This document shows, piece by piece, positions 56,880-64,000 of a stretch of DNA of 64,000 nucleotides. The first letter of the stretch is position 1; every line of letters starts with the position of its first letter. Both the position numbers and the translations under genes were made by a program. The notes under the pieces were generated by a model. It had not been told where the DNA came from, made no database searches, and saw nothing but the letters and a program-made list of their open reading frames with translations. The stretch is from Rhodocollybia butyracea (Eukaryota; Basidiomycota; Agaricomycetes; Agaricales; Omphalotaceae). The DNA is taken from assembly GCA_015501585.1 (NCBI GenBank), contig JADNRY010000165.1, positions 62,001 through 126,000 on the forward strand, written 5' to 3'.

Positions 56880-58076
56880 ATCCAGTACACTCTTCAATGC
56901 AGGATTGATCTTCCATTGAAGTAGCACATCTGCACAATCTTAGGAGCTCTGGGTTGCTCTGCAGCACTCCAGTAGGTTACTTGAGGACTGCCCTTCAAAT
57001 TCCTGCATAATTTGATATTTGAGCCTTCTACTGCATAGTACGTACTGTACAGGTTGCTTAAATGGACTTTCCACCATAATATGATAAATCTATGTACAAT
57101 AACAATTTATCCGTGCCCAACTACATCTTCTGCACTGACATATCGCTTTACTTGGGCATGAGGATGGATATTCAATTCAAAGTTTACACTTCAAATTGGA
57201 CTAACTTCAACTTGTTGATTACTTGTGGGCAGAGATATCCTCATATTGGGCTATTTACAGATTGTTCAACTATTTCTGTTACTTAACTCTAGGCTAGTAT
57301 GAACTTGGCAAGCTCACTCCTTGATAGTACTTACTACATGAGTGTCCAACAACTCTTATTAATAAATGCAAAATAAATGTAAGTACCTGTGAACTCTTTA
57401 AGGTAGATAAAACAAAGGGAGCAAAAGCAGTCAGGCAAAGAGTGAAGGAGAGGAAGAGTATTTGTCAGTGGAGAACACCTTCCCTCCGGAATACAGAAAC
57501 AGATCTGAGAAGCGGGACTCCCAGCACAATGTGTTTCACTTTGACACCAGAATGCGCAACTGAGTCCGGATATGGTGTCGGTAATTATTACACTCCGTAT
57601 TTTCTTACTAATTATCTGTTGAGAACGGGTATGATAGAGGAGGACAAAACCTCACAGATAGCAACAAGCGTGATAGGCATGACTCCGAAGGAATGACAAC
57701 AAAGATGAACGAAGTAGTACATCAGCAGTTTCACAACCCCATGGGAGGCATGGGAGGTGTGGACGATGTGGGGGGGTTTCACCTCCCATACCTCCAACCA
57801 CATCTCAATCTTCTCCCAGCCGCCCACACCAATAGTACTTACTATGGGATGGCCCTCCCGGGCCTAAACCCAGCGATGGGTACGTGTCTCAGTGGGGCAG
57901 ACCTAGGTAAGAATTGACCCAGGTGAGAATTGATCTGCAGTGAGCACCTGTCGATGGGCGGCCCATGCCGATCTGGGTGTCCAAAGTAGCAGAGAACCAA
58001 ACTCTTCAACTCAGATCCTTATAGTACTCAGATACTACTACTGTAGTATTTCAAGTTCAAACAAAGTGGGCTGCGA
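56880..58076. other. no gene recognised
   Basis: Plus-strand open frames at 57092-57286, 57442-57696 and 57693-57917 are unrecognised. tagtacttactac motifs recur (57330, 57835). It may be the sub-terminal part of the Plavaka element, but no terminus was identified. Confidence 0.35.
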
Positions 58077-61000
58077 CTAGTGGATAATTTCATTCATTTG
58101 ATGGTCAGCATATTTACTAACATAAAACGCAGTGAAAACATCTAATGACTGTGAGAAATGAAGTTTCTTGGGTATAGCAGTCAGCCCAAAAACTGGAAGA
58201 AGATGAGCGCCTCGGAGGATAGTGTCTAGATGTATCACAGCCATGAATGGCTCTTCGTTGTGGTAATGTGGCTCCACAACCCACATACCTGTCTTCACAT
58301 CCGATGGTGTACGACTGTGACGCTTGTACCAATGTACCAGAGCACATTGGTACTCAACATTGTCATACTGAAAGGAAAAAAAGAGGCGGATGCATGCAGC
58401 ATTTATACCACGGAACCCTTTCTCTTCACTCTCAACTGAAAGTACACAGTCATAGCGAGGATACCCATACCACTGCGGCGTTGCTTGGATTCGTTCCCGG
58501 CGCATACCGTGAGTTCCGGAAATATCACTTGGTGCGTGAAAAGTTGCAACAGCTGAATGAAAAACTCGAACTATTGACCCAATAGCTGGAAGGTCTTCGT
58601 TGCGATAGTCCGGCGGCGGCGGCTCTCCATTGAGCTGTTCATAAAGGAAAAAACATGCCAGAGACTCCAGATTGGGTTGATTAAGATATCGACTTAGCAA
58701 AGATATATCTGTGGGATAGGAACGCTCTGAGATGATTTTCATTAGTAGTACTACTACATGAGTATTGAAAACCTACCATATGTCTTTGCAAGCTTTACTT
58801 CTCCAAGTAGAGACTCCTCATCACCGGCCGCACCCATGTCCTCAACCCCCGCATCGAATGGATCTAGTGCGGGAGTCACATCCTGGTGACTGGGGGGTAA
58901 AAAACCCCGAGCAACAAGGTCAACTCAAAGTGCAACAAGCTTGTCCAGCCGTTGATTAATAAGTAGCATTTGACTAAGTGCGTTGTAACGATTAGATCGC
59001 CGCCAAGGTTTCTTGACAGCTGTAATGTGACAAGATTCAGTGATAGTAGAGCAGAGGCCGTTTGGAGCCCAAATTTGATGATATGGATTGGATAATGGAG
59101 TACAGAATGTTGTCGGGGCAGGGAAAAATGTTCTCGTACACCAGACATGTGAAAAGCCTCGCGGTAATGATGGTATCGGTCAATCAAAGTTTGGACCTCT
59201 TTAAAGGTAGTTTCATCAAGAGTAGGGCGTTGAACAAGATAACAGAAGTCCATGAATGTGCTGAGGCACTTCATGATAGACTCAGGCATATAATCGGCAA
59301 TGGCAGATAAATAAACCTATGCTCACATATCAAATTTGTTTGGCAATGAACACCTAAGCTGTACACACACCTTCATAAGAGCTTTGGAATCATCCCCTGT
59401 CCACTGCTTAAATCGCCGGCCTTGTGGGAATTGACGAAGTCCTGGAAAAGGGGGAGTTACGGCGATTTGGGCATCAATGTCATCCATGATTTCATCTGCG
59501 CGAGTTTTGCCCTCTTTCAAGACGAGATACTCATAAACCACTTGACAAGGTGGTCTTTGAAAGTTCCTTTAATAATTTGGTGGAGAAGGTCAGGGAAAGC
59601 ATCTCATGGATATCTGCTCTTGGGAAGTGAGCTGTAAAGGGCTATGCAAGGAGTTGATTGAAAATGAGAAGGATTGGGCTAAAAGCAGTCGACTTACCTG
59701 AACGTTCTGATTGGCAATGCCATAGTTGTTCCATAAAACATCATTGTCTGCAGAGAATTGTTCAATGAGCACCGCTGTATGCTCACAAGATCTTCGTGGG
59801 GAGATTTGGTCCAGATTTGACGGCTGCGAAGTACACCTACAGCTCACATAAAAGTTAAGCTGATAGTTGAGTTGGTACTAATTGATAATCCACATACTTA
59901 GGACACCAACTGCTCACACTGATCCCAGCAAGTAGAACTTTCTCTGGATAGTCTGCAATAAATGCGGCGAGATCATAGATACAGCGCCGGAAGTGACCAT
60001 CTGGGCAATGACAAATAACAGGGATAGTCATCCCTGGAGTGAGTGAACAAAGGATTGCGGCGATGGAGCTGTTTCTTCTTAAAAAAGTCGAAATGCTTCA
60101 TCGTTGTCATATTTATGGTCAGCTTGGAGGTACAATCAGGACTGGTAAGCTTAACCAAACAAGTCAAAGTCTTGTACCTTTAGGGATTGCAAGAAAGCCA
60201 ATAGGAATTACTCCATTCCGGTGACCTTGTTGTGCAGAATTTCGCAAATTTCCGATAGATAAATATAACAGATGATATTCCGCATTCCCAGTGGCAACCG
60301 AAACTGTGGTTTTATCGGCACCGAGAATAATGGGAACTAACATTGATCCCTCAGTTGATGGGTCATCCTCGTAGATTTTTGTCTGCAAAATCAAACTCAG
60401 TACACAACTTGAAAGCAGGATGAGTGAAATGAAAGATAATCATACGGCATGCCTCCAGGAGAGATTTCCTGACATGAAATTGCTCCAGCGTCGAGTATCA
60501 TTGGAGTCCAGAGGGACAAAAGGAGCGGTGTCAAATTCTTGAGCGAAGTCAGGATTATCAAGGATATTACGAATGACAGTATTGGGGTCATGAAACCAGA
60601 CCTGATATGACCGGGAAAGCCATTCTGGAGCGTTGGGACCAGGATTGTCAGGTACAGCAGTCTCAAAACATTGCCATGGAGCATCCCCGACACGAATATT
60701 ATCTATCTCTGCAAACATATGGTTATGATCAGAGAATGGGGAACTACTTTCGGATTGAGCAGCTGCAAGAGCCCAGAGCTCCATCAGAAGGTCAATGTCC
60801 GACTGTGACATTTGAACTTTACAGTAGAGAAAATCTGCAAGTTGAAGTTGAACCTCTGTCTGAAACAGATTCCAGACATTAGGAAGAGGGCCTCGTGGGG
60901 GTGGAGGTGTATCTGGGGTAACGGGCCTTCCTTCTGCATCGCAGTGCTCTCCTATAGGTATCTGATTGTGAGCGCAAGAACAAAAAGCATGAAAATTATC

Positions 61001-61286
61001 ATACCAGTCAGAAAAGGGTGGTAGTTTCGCGTTTTGCGTTTCCTTTGGTTTGAAGGTTCAGGTGGAATGTCTTGGTTGAGATAATTAGGAGGAGGGGAAT
61101 GACCCGGAGATGGCGATGGCAGATTTCCTACAGCTGGAAAGAGCTAGTTTGACTTGGAGTTGAAGCAACACTTTGACCAGCCTTCCAATGCATCATTGTA
61201 ACATGCCATGTGAGATCTCCTTCACGCTTAAACCTCCGGATGCACCCCGAGTCTTGGTATGGGCAAGGGATTTGACGGGTGGACAT
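58077..61286 (-). pseudogene. Plavaka-type transposase, multi-exon
   Basis: DDE-type transposase of the fungal Plavaka family (CACTA-like), recognised from memory. In order: C2H2-like finger (CPYQDSGCIRRFKREGDLTWH), a TGxxCDAEGRPVTPDTPPPP region, the conserved N-terminal block (SQSDIDLLMELW, WLSRSYQVWFHDPNTVIRNI, FMSGNLSWRHA), IILGADKTTVSVATG, CPDGHFRRC, ISPRRSCEHT, FKQWTGDDSKALMK, MDFCYLVQRPTLDETT, SLPRQHSVLHY and the C-terminal FLYEQLN...GMRRERIQATP...RYDCVLS. Several small introns fit. Lesions are one-base losses at 60081-60086 (T run on the coding strand), 59593-59595 and 59068-59070, and a TGA at 58925-58927 where CGA is expected. The stop makes it probably inactive. Confidence 0.85.
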
Positions 61287-61457
61287 TAGAAAAATAAGAA
61301 GTAAAGTCACAGTGCAGCATGAAAGGCAACAAGATTGGATAATCCGATGAAGTGGAGCGGATAATTAAAAATCATACACATTTCAAATTTATTTGTTTCA
61401 GGGTTTCAGCCTTGAACTTGAACAACAAATGACTTTTATTATCTTTTACCTTCAAAA
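61287..61457. promoter_or_regulatory. intergenic between divergent transposon genes
   Basis: A 170-base gap between the divergent transposase and accessory gene starts, likely a shared promoter region. No clear TATA box. Confidence 0.3.
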
Positions 61458-63811
61458 ATGTCCAGCTCCAAGAAATTCCGGCTTGCACCATTTCCACCCG
61501 CAACAAACCTTTTACTCTTCCTCCAGAGCTTCAATGGCAAACCCAAGCAGAGATTACCAAGTCTGCACAAGCCAAAAAACTCGCAAAGGAGGAGCAACTA
61601 GCCACCAAGCAGCGGAAGGCAGAGGAGGTCAGGACCAAAAGGACCTCCAGAGCCCGAGTTGTTGCTGCATTTGAAGATAAACACCTCTCTTCGGCCAGAT
61701 CTTACACTGAAAAAGAAAAAAAACATACCAGCACGAAAAAGGAGTATGCCACCCCTGTCATTGGGTTGCCTACACAAAACACAATAGGAGATACACCAAC
61801 CTGGGATGCACACCTTTGAATTTTCCAACACAGCTCAATCCTGGAGTGACAAACCCAACATCTCCCACAAAGACCATAGTGAGAGTGAGAGCAATGGCCT
61901 TGGACCTCCAAAGATCAACAATGAACCCGGTGATGGCATGTCTGATATGGATTTTCCACCCGAGAGTCTTGCCCAAACATCAGATTCCGAAGGGCTCAGC
62001 AATAGAGGTCTTGAATCCTACTTCACCAACGATCCTGCTGGGTCCATTTCAGAGGTTGACATTGATACCGAAAGCGGTTTCCCAGAATTTGCCAGTACCT
62101 CTGACCCAACTACATTGAATCAGAGGGTAGTCAGGCCGATGTTGAATCCGAACCAGACATGGATGAGCTAATGAGACAGGTCAAGGAGGAAATGTCAAAG
62201 AAGAAAGGCAAAGCTACTGCAAATAAACCAGTAGGTTGAAAGGGGAGAGAAAAACAGCCAAAAGCAGTGAGTATTACCATTATCTGCAATACTTGTGCTA
62301 ATCTACCTTCAATAGGAAAGGACGGCTGTCTGAAACGAGGTCAACAGTTTCCGTAAGATCTCTGATACGAGTGCGGCCCATTTGAAGCCCAAAAAGCGCA
62401 GGTTAGCTCCGGAAATAACGACTTCACAGTAAGCCTTCTCATCAATGATCAGATATCAGCGATGATTAATTTTCTGGCAAAGGCTTGAGGTTGAAGCACC
62501 CAGAAAGCGGGCAAAGAGTACACTCGGAGGGATTGCACTGGACTGGCAAAAGCATCTCACTGTGACTACAAGAGTTCATAGTGATGCAATATACTCAGCC
62601 CAACGCAGCTTCCTCTCAAGCCTCACTGTCATCTAATGCTCCAATGGACGATGGGGAATTTGACCACCAGATTGAAGAAGTGCTGGCTCAGAAGATCCGA
62701 GGAAGAGCCAGTGTTGCCGATGCAGTAAGTGTTTTTTTGTCTAGTTGTTCAAGTTCTGAACAAGACCTAGAGAATGCTTGATCCAGTCCTGGAGGTTGTC
62801 AACATTGCATCCATCGACAAGAAAGAACGTGGGAGTCAATCATCACTCTGAGGTCACAAGACTGAAGACCTTCCTTTCACTGCTCTGCCGACTTCAAGCT
62901 TTTCAAGACTCATATCACTATTCCTATTCTCGAATTTATTGGTACACTTGATCATCAATTTTCTACAAACAGCCACTCCGAAATTCCTGCCAAAATATCT
63001 CAACGTTGGGCTGAGACCTATCCACATCTTCCTCCTTCTCTTGATGTTACAGCCTCAGATGGAACAAAAATTCTGCGTCAAGATCATCCAGTGGTCCTTT
63101 GTGTGGTACATGTCATTTGCTCTGTCCTAACTTCATTGTCGCTCAAAGATTTTCTAGATCCAAGCCATGGTCGTAGCAAAATGGGTAAACGAGGCATTAA
63201 TATCATCAACAAGGTCTTCCGTACAAGTCTGAAGGACTGTACAACATCTCAGCAGCGCGGAGAATGGGCAAAGAGCATGCTCAAGGGTAATGCATGGCTA
63301 TATGAGGATCCCTGGGCCGAGGTAAGTGCCCTCTTCATCCAACTTTCACGCAGTGCTAACACGAACTCAGGGCCAACCAAAAGGTGCTTTTTATGGCCCG
63401 CTACTTGTCGCAACGTTTGCATACCATGTTCAGCGCATCAAATCCTCGCCAGCAGCAAATTATTGTACATCAGTGAGTTTTTTTTTGCCTTTTGTAGCTG
63501 CGGTCTTGACTTTGATTATATAACAGGTAAAATGTGCTCTACTTGGATGGAAAAGTGGAGTCAATGTGTACGCTCCTAAAAGCAAGAAGAAGGTCGGAGA
63601 TTCCACCAACTTCGGCTCCAGCAAGGACAAAGTGCAGTTCAATACATTCTATAAAACGGTACAGTCAATTTCGGACAAACAGTGGAATGAGATATGGCTC
63701 CGGAGCCTCAAATATATCACCCAGAATGGTGACGGCGGTGATTCCGGCAGCAACGGGGCTGATTCCGATGACGGGAGATATGATAATGCCAATATTATCA
63801 TGTCTGACTAG
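61458..63811 (+). pseudogene. probable Plavaka accessory gene, frame-disrupted
   Basis: A multi-exon gene divergent from the transposase. Its N-terminal part is a basic coiled-coil (AKKLAKEEQLATKQRKAEEV), then an acidic Ser/Glu-rich stretch (SEVDIDTESG), then VESEPDMDELMRQVKEEMSK. The C-terminal exons are well formed: ...DHPVVLCVVHVICSVLTSLS...LKGNAWLYEDPWAE (ends 63321), GQPKGAFYGPLLVATFAYHV (63371-63472) and VKCALLGWKSGVNVYAPKSK to the TAG at 63811 (from 63527), ending in an Asp/Gly-rich tail. One base is missing at 62115-62116, and the frame near 61505 also shifts. The C-terminal region resembles a conserved fungal protein often seen beside such transposases; I cannot name it securely. Confidence 0.6.
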
Positions 63812-64000
63812 GTTCATTGCCGTGAATTTCTCAGTACTTTTACTAATTAATATTTGACATCTAAGTCTCTTCCCTTTGGTGCCACATAATAGTCTTCGTC
63901 CAATCTTATACTTAGTATGGAGTTCTCAGACGAGGTTTTTCTTTGGTCAGATGGTATGGGTCCTCGTATCATAGTGTATCAAAGCTTTCCTGTTGCTGTT
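63812..64000. other. window edge, no gene
   Basis: Downstream of the accessory gene; nothing recognisable. Confidence 0.4.

Overview
This window looks like an accessory, repeat-rich region of a mushroom-forming basidiomycete (Agaricomycetes). The evidence is short introns (about 50-80 nt, GTRNGT...CAG), NLR-type genes of the fungal NACHT-ankyrin and NB-ARC-TPR kinds, a Plavaka-type transposase, a single-pass membrane protein of a type I recognise from basidiomycetes, two UbiA prenyltransferases, and TTAGGG-like tracts. No housekeeping operon-like blocks, rRNA or CRISPR arrays were seen. All calls come from reading the sequence; no database search was run.

Layout. 1-3657: remnants of terminal-inverted-repeat elements, one carrying a pair of 175-bp LTRs. 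3707-9745: a tandem minus-strand array of three to four members (S1-S4) of a secreted protein family I do not recognise, several broken, one with a solo LTR inside its signal-peptide exon. 10193-12803: intact membrane protein gene A, followed by a pyrimidine-rich module that recurs about nine times in the window. 14193-14939: an intact small secreted protein gene. 15.6-26.6 kb: partial copies of gene A and its 3' module, UbiA copy 1 (19770-20864), and P1, a 5'-truncated plus-strand member of the secreted family fused to a Copia LTR/gag fragment. 26.6-30.4 kb: a NACHT-ankyrin NLR gene interrupted by three transposable elements, with a fourth just upstream. 31.2-37.5 kb: another gene A copy, secreted-family member P2, and more 3' modules. 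37568-40273: a degraded NB-ARC-TPR gene. 41440-43157: a long-TIR element. 43.8-47.0 kb: a degraded gene A copy and UbiA copy 2. 48.2-51.4 kb: a large inverted repeat. 51649-52229: a cysteine-rich secreted protein. 54.9-56.9 kb: a nested pair of TIR elements. 58077-63811: a Plavaka transposase and a divergent second gene that is probably its accessory gene.

How it fits together. Gene A plus a convergent UbiA gene look like one ancestral segment duplicated repeatedly, with members of the secreted family and NLR genes interspersed. Secreted proteins and NLRs in a transposon-rich, fast-changing compartment fit a role in interaction or non-self recognition, but that is inference. Many apparent frameshifts are single-base length changes in homopolymers, so some 'pseudogenes' may be intact in the organism.
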